From: Chitinophagaceae bacterium
GTDB lineage: Bacteria > Bacteroidota > Bacteroidia > Cytophagales > JASGCU01
DNA: 35,582 nucleotides
NCBI GenBank assembly: GCA_030053935.1
Contig: JASGCU010000016.1
Span: 1-35,582, forward strand
Direction of reading: 5' to 3'
Part shown: piece after piece, positions 17,312-26,418 of the stretch
Position numbering within the stretch: position 1 is the first letter of the stretch
How the letters are laid out: every line of letters begins with the position of its first letter
Translations under genes and position numbers: made by a program
Notes under the pieces: generated by a model
Told to the model about the DNA's origin: nothing
Databases searched by the model: none
What the model saw: only the letters and a program-made list of their open reading frames with translations

Positions 17312-20128
17312 TTATTTTTCGGGATTAAGAATAACTTTTATTACTTTGTTGAGGGATACATATTTTTGAGCAACTTTTTGAATATATTCGCTTTTGAGAG
17401 CATTTATATTGTCTATTGTTTTTAAAATATCATCAGGATTTCTTTTTTCATAATAAGAAGTACGCAAAGCATCAATCCAAAAAGAATTTTCTTGAACTTC
17501 TATTTCAAAATTTCTTTTTTGTGCTTCTTTTATTTTATTTAAATCCTCAGGTGTAACACCTTTTGTTTGTATTTTTTTTATTTCTTCCATAGTCGCTGTA
17601 ATAAGATTATTTACATTTTGTGGTCCGCATGGAAATTTGACAGAAAAAGTATAAGCATTGTATGGAAGCAAAGACCCGTTTCCATAAGCACCTACTCCAT
17701 AAACCCCCCCTTTCTCTTCTCTTAAAATTTCTATTAGTTTGATACTCAATACTTCTCCTAAACAAGACAAATAATACGCTTCTTCTTTATTATAAGGCGC
17801 TTCTGTTTCCCATTGAAGGATAACTTGACTTTTTGGATCTATTCCTTTTTTAAATTCTTTTTCTGAGGGAGCTTTAGGAGGTCTTGCTCCAATGTCTTTC
17901 CATGTTTCTGCTCTCTTTATACTTGGTAAAGAAGCAATGTATTGATTAATAAATGGTTTTATCTCTTCTATTTGAAAACTTCCTACAAACCAAAAAGCAA
18001 AATCACTAAAATCTGCATATCTTTCTTTATAAAAAGCAAAAGATTTGTCTAAACTCACTTTATCTAAATCCGATACAGTAGGAAAAACCCCTTTTCTAAA
18101 ATGGTTGTTGTTTAAAAATCTACGAGATTGGTCAAGAAAATAATATTCGGGATTTGCTGTTAAAGAAGGGAGAAATCCTTTTTGGTTGGTTATAAATCCT
18201 CTGAAAACATCTTCATCTTTTTTAGGATCCGTGGCATATAAATACAGAAGTTGAAAAAAAGTTTCCATGCTTTCTTTATCTGTATTTCCTTGTATTCCTT
18301 CACTCAATTCTCTTATATAAGGGGAAACGGTTACTTTTTTACCTGATAGAATTTTTTGCAAATCATTTACACTAAATTCTCCTACTCCGGATTCTTGAAT
18401 AATACTCACTGCATTTTGAGCGGAAAAGTAATCTTCGTCTGAAGCCAAGCTAGTTCCACCTGGACTCCATGTATTCATAACAATTTCATCATTTTTGAAA
18501 TTAGTAGGTTTCAAAAATACGATACATCCATTGGAAAGCACTAATTTTGTTGTCCCTAATAATTCATTTTTTGTCTCAGATATAATATTTCCTGGTGTTG
18601 GTAAAATTGGAATCAAACGAGAATTAAATTGTTTATCTTCATAAGGAGATATGTTCCATCTAGAAACATTGTTAAGTGTTTCTATAACATCTGTTTCACT
18701 GGGTAAGGTAATTTCATTTTTATCCACAGAAGCAATTATAACGACTCTATTTTCATTTGTCATGTAGCGTGAAGTAGTATTCACTTCGGATAAGGTTATA
18801 GAATCAATATTTTGCTTAAGAAAATTATATTCCCATTCTATACCTGGAATAGGTTCTTGTTTCAAAAAATGATTTATATATTCGGAAACATATTTGTGAG
18901 ATTCTGTTTTATCTTTTTCTTTATAAGAAGACTCGTATTGTTTGAGAAGGTCAAATTTTAATCTTTTCAGCTCCCCATCGGAGAATCCATATTTTTTTAC
19001 TCTTTCTATTTCATAGAGAATCGCAAGTCCTGCTTCTCGTATACCTTTTTCATTTGTATATGCTCCTATAAGAAAGGCATCTTTTGTTCTTACCCAGCTA
19101 CTTCCAAAACTATTAAAAGCACCTATGTAGGGAGGGTTAGAGGTTCTTACTTTTTCATTCAAACGAATATTAAACATCTCTGAAAACATTCTTTTTTTTA
19201 GAAAGTTTTTATAATCGGTTTCATTTAAAAAAGGTTCTACGGGGAACTTATATAATAAATCTACACTATTATAAGATGCTTCTTTGTCTGTCACTATAGA
19301 TACGTATGTTTCTTGATGGTCAGGAACAGAATATATTTCTTTTTTTCGGAGAGGTTGTGATACGGGAATATTTTCAAATGTCTGTTTAATTTTTTCTTCT
19401 ATAATAGAAGATGAAATATCTCCTACTACGATAACAGCCATCAAATCTGGTCGATACCAATCTTTATAGAATTTTTTTATTGTTTCCAATGAAAATGATT
19501 CTAGTATTTCTTTTTTTCCAATAGGTAACCTTTCTGCATATCGAGATCCTTTATAGATAACAGGAAGATATTTGTCTAACATTCTTTGGTCTGCTCCTCT
19601 TCCTAAACGCCATTCTTCTATTACTACTCCTCTTTCTTTTTCTAATTCTATTGGGTCAAAAGTGACCAGAGAAGCCCATTCTTTTAAAATTTGTAGTCCT
19701 TTATCTACTATTTTTTCATCATCAGTTGGAATAGGTATCATGTATACTGTTTCATCAAATGAAGTATAGGCATTGAGATCTGCACCAAATTCTACACCGA
19801 TAGATTGTAAATAATTTACAATTTCGTTTTTTTTGAAATTTTTGGTTCCATTAAAAGCCATGTGTTCTGTAAAATGTGCTAAACCTAACTGATTAGGGTC
19901 TTCTGAAACAGATCCTATATTCACTACCAGTCTTAGCTCTGCTCTCTTTTCGGGCTTTTTATTCTCACGAATATAATAAGTAAGCCCATTTTTGAGGGTA
20001 CCTATTTTCACATTTGGATCTATAGGTATTGTGATATTTGTATATCCAAACAAATGCAAAGAAGTGAATAGAATCAGTGTTATCCCTAGTATTTTCATAT
20101 TCCGACACATTATTATTTTTTTATTCAT
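17312..20128 (-). CDS. M16 family zinc metallopeptidase (PqqL/pitrilysin-like)
   Basis: This 938-residue periplasmic or outer-membrane-associated zinc peptidase has two M16 repeats. The inverted zinc motif is H85-F-T-E88-H89 (in LAHFTEHMAFNGT), and E165 in EKERGVVIEEW is at the expected distance of 76 residues, so the N-terminal half is catalytic. The second half, from about residue 540, lacks HxxEH and is the usual inactive M16_C partner. A signal peptide is present. Starting at Met11 (MKILGITLILFTSLHLFGY) gives a more standard one than the upstream Met1, so the true start may be 20098. The 938-residue length matches PqqL-like proteins. It stands alone between a repeat-bearing gap and the PLP-enzyme gene. 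Its substrate is unknown. Confidence 0.93.
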   Translation of the reverse strand: MNKKIIMCRNMKILGITLILFTSLHLFGYTNITIPIDPNVKIGTLKNGLTYYIRENKKPEKRAELRLVVNIGSVSEDPNQLGLAHFTEHMAFNGTKNFKKNEIVNYLQSIGVEFGADLNAYTSFDETVYMIPIPTDDEKIVDKGLQILKEWASLVTFDPIELEKERGVVIEEWRLGRGADQRMLDKYLPVIYKGSRYAERLPIGKKEILESFSLETIKKFYKDWYRPDLMAVIVVGDISSSIIEEKIKQTFENIPVSQPLRKKEIYSVPDHQETYVSIVTDKEASYNSVDLLYKFPVEPFLNETDYKNFLKKRMFSEMFNIRLNEKVRTSNPPYIGAFNSFGSSWVRTKDAFLIGAYTNEKGIREAGLAILYEIERVKKYGFSDGELKRLKFDLLKQYESSYKEKDKTESHKYVSEYINHFLKQEPIPGIEWEYNFLKQNIDSITLSEVNTTSRYMTNENRVVIIASVDKNEITLPSETDVIETLNNVSRWNISPYEDKQFNSRLIPILPTPGNIISETKNELLGTTKLVLSNGCIVFLKPTNFKNDEIVMNTWSPGGTSLASDEDYFSAQNAVSIIQESGVGEFSVNDLQKILSGKKVTVSPYIRELSEGIQGNTDKESMETFFQLLYLYATDPKKDEDVFRGFITNQKGFLPSLTANPEYYFLDQSRRFLNNNHFRKGVFPTVSDLDKVSLDKSFAFYKERYADFSDFAFWFVGSFQIEEIKPFINQYIASLPSIKRAETWKDIGARPPKAPSEKEFKKGIDPKSQVILQWETEAPYNKEEAYYLSCLGEVLSIKLIEILREEKGGVYGVGAYGNGSLLPYNAYTFSVKFPCGPQNVNNLITATMEEIKKIQTKGVTPEDLNKIKEAQKRNFEIEVQENSFWIDALRTSYYEKRNPDDILKTIDNINALKSEYIQKVAQKYVSLNKVIKVILNPEK

Positions 20129-20192
20129 AGAAAAAGTTAATTTTTTAGATATGTATATATATGTTTAAATATTATGAAATAAATTTTATTGC

Positions 20193-21314
20193 TTACTTGA
20201 TTTTACGTGTTCTTGGTTTTCTTGTTCTTATGCTTTTTATTTCCGTAATTTTTTTCTTTTTATAATACGTACTGATTCTTTTCACGAGGTTAAGAATATC
20301 TTCTGTATTAAAATTTGCATTTATAATGATACGGGTAATACTTTTGCTATATGAGTGCGGATAAGGAAAATGGGAAATAATTACTTTTTTAGAATATAGA
20401 TATTCATACAGATCGTTATCGGGTTCTTTGAAACAAAATATAGGAGTATGTTCGGAGGTAACCGTCAGTTTTTGTATAAAATCAGAATTAAAAGAATTTT
20501 TTAGGGTTTTCAACTTATTAATTTGTTTTTTTCTCATCTGCTCTGAGTGAAGAAAGGCATACATGTAAGAAGGAGCAGGGGGGGATGCGGATATAAAATG
20601 AGAAGATTTTTTTATATATTCTAATATATCTTTATTACCTGCTATAATACCTGCTTGACAGCCGAGAGCTTTTCCCATAGAAGCAACCATTGCTATTTTT
20701 ATGGAGGGGTTAATAGAACGGATATACGTTATAAGTCCTTCGCCTTCTTCTCCATTTATTCCTATTCCATGCGAATCATCTATTATAAGTAATAAATCTT
20801 TAGACCGAGGTATGTTTTTTAGCCAATCAAAATTTATTATTTTTGCATGTAATGGATCTGTTGAATTTACAGCTATTGCTATTTTTTGAGTTCTATAATC
20901 CTTCATAAGTTGGATTATTTTAGAAGGACTCATTAAAAATGAATTTTCTATAAAGTGCTTTCTATTATACCATAATGAGGGATGTGCATCTTCTGCATAA
21001 TACAAATCATATCCATTTTCTATCACAATTTTTGTCATTATTTGTCCAGCTACGGTACCTGATGATACTACAACAGCATCTTCTACTCTTAGCCAACGTT
21101 TGAGATAATCTTCTACTTCTTGGTATAGAGATACTTTGAAATTCGATTTTCTAGAAATACCTATTTGACTACCATATTTTTGAACTCCTTTTACTAGTAT
21201 CCTTAAAAATTGAGGGTTTGTTGATAACCCTAAATAAGAGTTGCTGGCAAAATATAAATACTTTTTGTCGTTTATTATTACCTGTCTATTAGATATTATT
21301 TTTGTATGGAGCAT
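20193..21314 (-). CDS. Alpha-oxoamine synthase-like PLP enzyme (BioF/Kbl/SPT family)
   Basis: This 373-residue cytoplasmic fold-type I PLP enzyme belongs to the family that condenses an amino acid with an acyl-CoA (8-amino-7-oxononanoate synthase, 2-amino-3-ketobutyrate CoA ligase, serine palmitoyltransferase). Visible landmarks are the substrate-binding opening YFASNSYLGLS (21-31), GSQIGISRKSN (48-58), the cofactor-stacking region, DDSHGIG with D179 and H182, and the Schiff-base lysine K215 in ASMGKALGCQAG. The basic C-terminal tail (RTRKPRTRKIK) is not typical of the family. No biotin or threonine-degradation genes are adjacent, so I do not assign bioF or kbl. A 14-bp perfect palindrome lies 72 bases upstream of the start codon and could be an operator. 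Confidence 0.82.
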   Translation of the reverse strand: MLHTKIISNRQVIINDKKYLYFASNSYLGLSTNPQFLRILVKGVQKYGSQIGISRKSNFKVSLYQEVEDYLKRWLRVEDAVVVSSGTVAGQIMTKIVIENGYDLYYAEDAHPSLWYNRKHFIENSFLMSPSKIIQLMKDYRTQKIAIAVNSTDPLHAKIINFDWLKNIPRSKDLLLIIDDSHGIGINGEEGEGLITYIRSINPSIKIAMVASMGKALGCQAGIIAGNKDILEYIKKSSHFISASPPAPSYMYAFLHSEQMRKKQINKLKTLKNSFNSDFIQKLTVTSEHTPIFCFKEPDNDLYEYLYSKKVIISHFPYPHSYSKSITRIIINANFNTEDILNLVKRISTYYKKKKITEIKSIRTRKPRTRKIK

Positions 21315-21386
21315 TCTTAATTATTGTTTAAATAAAATATAAGTAAATAAATGAAACGTTTCTATAATAAATAGAAGGATGCATTG

Positions 21387-21400
21387 TAGAGCATGCTCTA
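21387..21400. promoter_or_regulatory. Perfect 14-bp palindrome upstream of the PLP-enzyme gene
   Basis: TAGAGCATGCTCTA is its own reverse complement and stands out in AT-rich surroundings because of its GC-containing core. It lies 72 bases upstream of the start codon at 21314, in the 250-base gap between coxB and the PLP-enzyme gene. Its position fits an operator for a dimeric regulator. The gap holds nothing else I recognise. Confidence 0.4.
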
Positions 21401-21564
21401 AAAATTCTTTTTTAGAAAAATAATGAATTTTATAACTATTAATAATCAAGTATTTAGAAAACTATAAGTACATCAAAAATGATTTTTAAAAGTTATATCA
21501 TTGTATGAAAATTAAAATTACTATAAGTGAATTTATAAAATATTATTAACAGTAAAATAATATC

Positions 21565-22566
21565 TTATTTTGTTATTCTTTGGGATACATAGCTTGGATT
21601 TTTTTCAATCCATGGGGTTTGTTCCAAAAGCCATTTTTCATATTCTTTTGGCTCATCTACTATTACAATATATTTCATAGAAAAATGACCTTTACCACAA
21701 ATTTTATTACATACTAGTTCGTAATTAAATTCAGGGTTACCTGTTTCTTTTCTCATATCTTCGGTAGATTTCGTAGGTAATAACCAAAAAGTAGTAGGGA
21801 GTCCAGGAACAGCATTTATTTGTGCTCTGAAATGTGGGAGATAAAAACTATGTATAACGTCTCTTGATCTTACATTAAATTTCACGTTTTTTCCTTTGGG
21901 AATATGTATTTCTCGTGGAATAAAATCATCATACGATGCTTTATCACTAAAATCTATTCCCATTCTATTTTCAGAATCTGTTAACCGAAAATGGTATTTT
22001 CCTAATTGATTGTCTTTTCCTGGATAACGAGAAACCCATGCAAATTGATATGCCATCACTTCTATTTCTACAGCATCTTCCGGTGCTTTTCCTGTTATCT
22101 TTTGCCATGTATCCAATCCACTAATGATTAAAAAAGTAAGCACTATAGCAGGAATGATAGTCCATATAAATTCTAATGTATGATTTTCTGGGTAATATTT
22201 TGCTCTATACAATTTTTTATATTGGTATTTCCAAGAAAATCCAAATAAGATTATATGAGTAATAATAAAAGCTACACTAATAATAGCAATAGTAGACCAA
22301 AATAAAAAATCTGTCTCTTTCCCATGCGCCGATGCAAGAGGAAGGTCGTAACTCTTAAAATGTGTAAAAGAATACCAAGCAAAAAATGCGATTCCTAAAA
22401 AAAGAAATAGCATCATTAAAAAAGCATTTACTTTATTGCTTTTAGTATCTTTTTCATCTTTATTTTGTGTTCCTTTTAAAATATCTGTAACTTTACTTAT
22501 TTTTGCTAATATGAAAATAATAAGTATTGTAAACAGAATCCCTAGAATAAAAATAGTTGTAAGCAT
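21565..22566 (-). CDS. coxB: Cytochrome c oxidase subunit II
   Basis: This 333-residue membrane protein carries the CuA centre that receives electrons from cytochrome c or directly from alternative complex III. About four hydrophobic segments precede the periplasmic cupredoxin domain (near 4-22, 48-66, 88-110 and 132-150), an N-terminal extension common in Bacteroidota. The CuA ligands can be placed as H239, then C286, C290, H294 and M297 in CNKICGKGHFSM. The asparagine-lysine between the first cysteine pair is the usual Bacteroidota form. It follows actF by 17 bases. In most relatives coxA comes next, but here the strand continues with an unrelated PLP-enzyme gene. Confidence 0.95.
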   Translation of the reverse strand: MLTTIFILGILFTILIIFILAKISKVTDILKGTQNKDEKDTKSNKVNAFLMMLFLFLGIAFFAWYSFTHFKSYDLPLASAHGKETDFLFWSTIAIISVAFIITHIILFGFSWKYQYKKLYRAKYYPENHTLEFIWTIIPAIVLTFLIISGLDTWQKITGKAPEDAVEIEVMAYQFAWVSRYPGKDNQLGKYHFRLTDSENRMGIDFSDKASYDDFIPREIHIPKGKNVKFNVRSRDVIHSFYLPHFRAQINAVPGLPTTFWLLPTKSTEDMRKETGNPEFNYELVCNKICGKGHFSMKYIVIVDEPKEYEKWLLEQTPWIEKNPSYVSQRITK

Positions 22567-22583
22567 ATTGTTTTAATTTTTGT

Positions 22584-23852
22584 TTAAATATGATGGTGTA
22601 AACTTTCTTCTAACAATGGGTGATTTTTGGCGACAAGTGGTACTTTGGCTAAATGCGATAAAATAACATATAAAAATGCCGCAAAATACACACATAAAAG
22701 ACCTATTTCTAAAAATCCTATCCCTCCATTCTCCTTAAGAGTCCCTGGTGTTACCATAAGATAGAAATCTAACCAATGCCCTAATATTACTATTGGACAC
22801 ACTAGTTTTAAAGTACGAGTATATCGTTTAGCATCCCTAGGCATCAGTATTAAAAAAGGTAAAAAGAAATTAACGATAAGATTTATAAAAAATATTGGTG
22901 CGTAATGATCGCTCTTCCATCTTTGTAAAAAATAGATAGTTTCCTCAGGAATATGTGCATAATAAATCAATAAAAATTGAGAAAACCATATATAAGTCCA
23001 AAAAATACTGAATCCCCATACGAATTTTCCTAAATCATGTAAATGGTTTTCATTTATTATATTTAAATAGCCCCTGTCTTTCAATGAAGCAACTATGTAA
23101 GTAATGAGTGCTAATCCCGATACCCACCAACTAGCAAAGACATACCATCCTATCATGGTACTAAACCAATGCGTGTCTATTGATAATATCCAATCCCATG
23201 CGGATATAGATGATGATACTGCAAAAAACACTAAAAATATGGTAGATAACACTCGTATTTTTTTCCAATATATATGTCCTCCATCAATATCTTCTGCTAA
23301 AGAATGTTTCCTTATAACCCAAAATAGAAAAAACCATACCGAAAAAAATACTACTATTCTGGTAAGATAAAATGGAATATTTAAAAATGCTTTTTTCCCA
23401 TCTATAATAGAATCGTATTCAGAACTGCTTTTATCATATAAAGATTCGTGAGTCCAATGAAATAAGTCATGTTTTGCTACTAAAAATATTACTAAGGTCA
23501 ATACTCCTGCTATAGGTAACCAATACCCAAATGCTTCTGGTATTCTTTTTATTCCTGCTGACCAACCCGCTTGAGCAGCGTACTGTATTGCTACAAAAAA
23601 TACCCCTATGAGAGATAATCCTGTAAAAAACACATTGTTTATCCATAAATTAGCGAACAATCTTTGTGTCCAATGAAATACACTGTGCTCTCCTTCTGAA
23701 ACATTTGCACTGTGAATCTCATTATGTCCTGAATTCACAATCAACAATATTCCTAAAAGAGATAAAACTACTCCTATAATGCCTACTATAAGTAAGCGTT
23801 TTTTTGTAAGTGTTGTAAATATATACGATTTTTCTATCAACTTTTCTGTCAT
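22584..23852 (-). CDS. actF: Alternative complex III subunit ActF (quinol:cytochrome c oxidoreductase)
   Basis: This 422-residue integral membrane protein has about ten predicted helices. It matches ActF, the NrfD-like/PsrC-related subunit that ends the actABCDEF operon of alternative complex III, which oxidises quinol in Bacteroidota in place of cytochrome bc1. Recognisable features are the first helix after a short basic N-terminus (KKRLLIVGIIGVVLSLLGIL), AGWSAGIKRIPEAFGYWLP, SAWDWILSIDTHWFSTMIGWY and FLLIYYAHIPEETIYF, all typical of the family. coxB follows at 17 bases, the standard order. ActA-E are not upstream: instead there is about 980 bases of non-coding sequence with two miniature elements. 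The gene itself appears intact. Confidence 0.9.
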   Translation of the reverse strand: MTEKLIEKSYIFTTLTKKRLLIVGIIGVVLSLLGILLIVNSGHNEIHSANVSEGEHSVFHWTQRLFANLWINNVFFTGLSLIGVFFVAIQYAAQAGWSAGIKRIPEAFGYWLPIAGVLTLVIFLVAKHDLFHWTHESLYDKSSSEYDSIIDGKKAFLNIPFYLTRIVVFFSVWFFLFWVIRKHSLAEDIDGGHIYWKKIRVLSTIFLVFFAVSSSISAWDWILSIDTHWFSTMIGWYVFASWWVSGLALITYIVASLKDRGYLNIINENHLHDLGKFVWGFSIFWTYIWFSQFLLIYYAHIPEETIYFLQRWKSDHYAPIFFINLIVNFFLPFLILMPRDAKRYTRTLKLVCPIVILGHWLDFYLMVTPGTLKENGGIGFLEIGLLCVYFAAFLYVILSHLAKVPLVAKNHPLLEESLHHHI

Positions 23853-24304
23853 TGTATTATTACTAAACTATTATTGTGTATGTTCTGATTTTTTAACTTT
23901 TATAATAATGTATTTTTTTATTTTTGTTCTCTCTAATTAGCTATACAGAGTGTTTTATAATTTTTGTGTTTTATAAGCTTTATCATAATTATATACCAAA
24001 AATTTATATGGTACCAATGAAATAGGATATTATGCTTCTCAGTATCTTAAAATAATTGATTATTTTTATTTTTTTGAGTTTGTACTATTTTTTTCTTTTT
24101 TAGTTATTCTAATCTTTTTCTTTTCTTTGTAATGTTTTTACTTAGTTTTATTGTTATGGAATATAATCTATTCTATTTTAAAAAAGAAAATTACTAAATA
24201 ATATCAAATTTTTATATTTCTTGATAAAAATAGTGTAAATACTGTAAAAAAATAAAAAAAATTCTATTGTAATATTTTTACATAAAAAATATCTTGTATG
24301 CGAA

Positions 24305-24329
24305 TGTATCGAAAGTCACTTTTGATACA
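24305..24329. repeat. Inverted repeat (12-bp arms) beside miniature element copy B
   Basis: TGTATCGAAAGT and ACTTTTGATACA form arms matching at 11 of 12 positions around a single central base. The segment through about 24350 resembles 26456-26506 (shared CTTTTGATA and TTTTGTAA blocks with substitutions between), so it belongs to a second, more diverged repeat type. Confidence 0.5.
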
Positions 24330-24355
24330 CTCGCAGTTTTGTAACTATTATAATG

Positions 24356-24451
24356 GGGGGTTCTAAAAATTGATTTCTTGCAAAAAAAAGTGTTGGTAAC
24401 TATTGATTTTTAAGGGGTACAGTTTTTAGGATTTGAATTTTTAGAACCCCC
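24356..24451. mobile_element. 96-bp MITE-like element, copy B (5-bp duplication TAATG)
   Basis: It begins GGGGGTTCTAAAAATTGA and ends TTGAATTTTTAGAACCCCC. The outer 16 bases are perfect inverted repeats of each other, the best-preserved termini of the three copies. TAATG directly flanks both ends (24351-24355 and 24452-24456). The interior is almost identical to copy C and non-coding. All three copies share the same orientation. Confidence 0.88.
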
Positions 24452-24710
24452 TAATGTATAAATAGGGTTAAAATTCAATGTTTTGTAAACAGAACTTTTT
24501 GAACAGTAGTTAGATAAAACAGGGATTCCTCTCTAAAATCGCTATTGTACAGAATTATTAAGTTTTCGTAAGAAACTCAATATATAGCAGGGCAGGACGG
24601 GTATAATGAATAGTATAGTATTTAAAAAATAGAGGATTAAATAAAGAATTGGTTATGAAAAATAGTCAAATAAAATTAATATCATATAAAGATACTTTAA
24701 AATTATAAAG

Positions 24711-24806
24711 GTGGGTTCTAAAAATTGATTTCTTGCAAAAAAAGTGTTGGTAACTATTGATTTTTAAGGAATACAGTTTTTAGGATTTGAATTTTTAGAA
24801 CTCCTC
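24711..24806. mobile_element. 96-bp MITE-like element, copy C (5-bp duplication TAAAG)
   Basis: It begins GTGGGTTCTAAAAATTGA and ends GAATTTTTAGAACTCCTC, and is flanked by TAAAG on both sides (24706-24710 and 24807-24811). It differs from copy B by a few substitutions near the ends and one base in an A-run. It lies only 255 bases from copy B, and its right end is about 28 bases from the stop codon of the cytochrome/monooxygenase gene. Confidence 0.86.
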
Positions 24807-24833
24807 TAAAGTAAATAATCAACTAATGCTTAC

Positions 24834-26408
24834 CTACTCTATTACAAAGGTTGTTTTTTCCAATATTATATTTTCTTTTACGGCTTCGAATATATATAAG
24901 CCTGAAGGAAGATTCGCAAGTGGAATTTTTGTAAATGAGGGGGCATTTTTCATTTCTAATATTTTGTTTCCTGCATTGTTATAGAGATTGATATCTATAT
25001 TTTTTTGTTTTGTTTCGTAGTGCAAAAATTCATGGGTAGGATTGGGATAGATTTTAAATAGATGATGTGTTAAATATTTATTATTACTTGTGATAACAGG
25101 TTGGTTATACGAGCAATTTTGGTAGTGTGGTAGATGGGTATTTTCATCAATAGTTATATTTTCATCCCCAGTTTTATAAGGGGTGGCTGCGAAAAAAAAC
25201 ACCATCATTTCATCTGTTGTTGATTCGCCTACATTAACTAATCGTGGTGGATTACTTGGATTATGATGATTATGAATAGTATTGTCATAAGTTGCTTCTC
25301 CATAAAGAGTACTGCCAGCTGGAACTACAACAGGTTTTTTAAAGTCATAAAAACCTTGCCAATGGAAATCCCAATTAGGAATATCTATGAAGCGAATGGT
25401 GTCTTTTTTAGGAGTTATTGCATATGCTCTCATACTTTTACATAGAAGATGTGCATGGGGAGCGATGCTCACAAAGGTAATATCTCCTAAAAAAGTAGGT
25501 ATTGTTTGTTTTTCATAAAAAGTTTTTACTGTATTTGGTTCTATTGTAAGAGAAGGATTGATATTTGTTATATGATTCAGAATTGGTTGTATAGTAATAT
25601 TTCTGATGTTTGATTCTGTAGAAAATTTTATATTTACTTTTGTAGAATCATATTGTTGAGATCCTTCTTTAGGATAATGAACTTGAATAATTATTCTTGC
25701 CCCCATATCTATTTGTATTCCCATTCCGATAGGGGTAGAATATGAGGAACTACCAGGAACCCATCCACCAATAAGTTTTGCGGTATTACTTCCAATTCCT
25801 CCAAAATTTGTATACCCTGGTAGAGTATCTATTGCATCTAATCTAAGGGGTTCATCGCTGGTGTCTTCATATATAAGTACATGATGTACTATGTTTCTAT
25901 TACCTGGTATAACTTCTATACTTTTTATAAATGCTTGATTGGTAATTTTTTCACTTACAATAAAACACCTATAGAGATCGTCTTCTATTTTAGGGACTTG
26001 GTATTTGGGCATTTTAAGTAATAGATCTGGATTCAATATTTGATTGGAGGTAACGGAAATGGGTACTGCGATTTGTGGTTCATTTCCTTCGGGTAACCCA
26101 TTATTTATCCATTGAATAATACTTTCTATTTCGATATTTGTTAGGTTTCTTTCGTGGGCTAAGTTTTTATAAAGAGGATTTGGTGGCCATGGGGGCATTG
26201 TTTTATTACTTACGGTTTCTTTTATACGGTTTTTCCAAATATTTACTTTATCATAGGTTGTGAGATCAAAAGCTAATCCTTTTGAATTATGACAATTGGT
26301 ACAGTGGGAATAAAATATACAGGAGATATCACGATTCCAAGTAAGGGACTCTTGTGCTTTTGTTTGTATATTATTAAGGATAAGCATTATTACATATAAA
26401 TATTTCAT
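24834..26408 (-). CDS. Secreted c-type cytochrome / copper monooxygenase-like protein with type IX sorting domain
   Basis: This 524-residue exported protein has a signal peptide ending near TKAQ (19). A short cytochrome c domain follows, with heme motif C36-T-N-C39-H40 and a likely Met ligand in NKTMPPWPP. Next is a region resembling the copper type II ascorbate-dependent monooxygenase fold: HHVLIYEDTS, then PHAHLLCKSM (H-x-H copper ligands), the PNWDFHWQ segment and DEMMVFFFA (candidate Met ligand). The last 75 residues, from LFKIYPNPTHEFLHY to the end, form a type A C-terminal sorting domain, so the protein is probably secreted through the type IX system and released or anchored at the cell surface. 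Similar cytochrome-monooxygenase proteins occur in Bacteroidota, Acidobacteria and Planctomycetes. Substrate and activity are unknown. Confidence 0.8.
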   Translation of the reverse strand: MKYLYVIMLILNNIQTKAQESLTWNRDISCIFYSHCTNCHNSKGLAFDLTTYDKVNIWKNRIKETVSNKTMPPWPPNPLYKNLAHERNLTNIEIESIIQWINNGLPEGNEPQIAVPISVTSNQILNPDLLLKMPKYQVPKIEDDLYRCFIVSEKITNQAFIKSIEVIPGNRNIVHHVLIYEDTSDEPLRLDAIDTLPGYTNFGGIGSNTAKLIGGWVPGSSSYSTPIGMGIQIDMGARIIIQVHYPKEGSQQYDSTKVNIKFSTESNIRNITIQPILNHITNINPSLTIEPNTVKTFYEKQTIPTFLGDITFVSIAPHAHLLCKSMRAYAITPKKDTIRFIDIPNWDFHWQGFYDFKKPVVVPAGSTLYGEATYDNTIHNHHNPSNPPRLVNVGESTTDEMMVFFFAATPYKTGDENITIDENTHLPHYQNCSYNQPVITSNNKYLTHHLFKIYPNPTHEFLHYETKQKNIDINLYNNAGNKILEMKNAPSFTKIPLANLPSGLYIFEAVKENIILEKTTFVIE

Positions 26409-26418
26409 TTTTATCGAG

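Larger units (their letters stand above)
23853..24833. other. Long non-coding gap upstream of actF, with two miniature elements
   Basis: About 980 bases of AT-rich DNA lie between actF and the cytochrome/monooxygenase gene. Two copies of the 96-bp element (24356-24451 and 24711-24806) and a hairpin-forming segment (24305-24329) lie in the right half. I could see no coding remnant of actE or another Act subunit in 23853-24300, nor any gene in 24457-24705. The actF promoter must lie in the left part if actF and coxB are transcribed from here. Confidence 0.5.

Noticed and set aside
20193-21314. Naming the PLP enzyme bioF
   Set aside because: The family fits, but several activities share these motifs and no biotin gene is adjacent, so the symbol was withheld.
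24457-24705. Possible remnant gene between the two miniature elements
   Set aside because: All frames are broken by stops and no conserved protein motif is visible.
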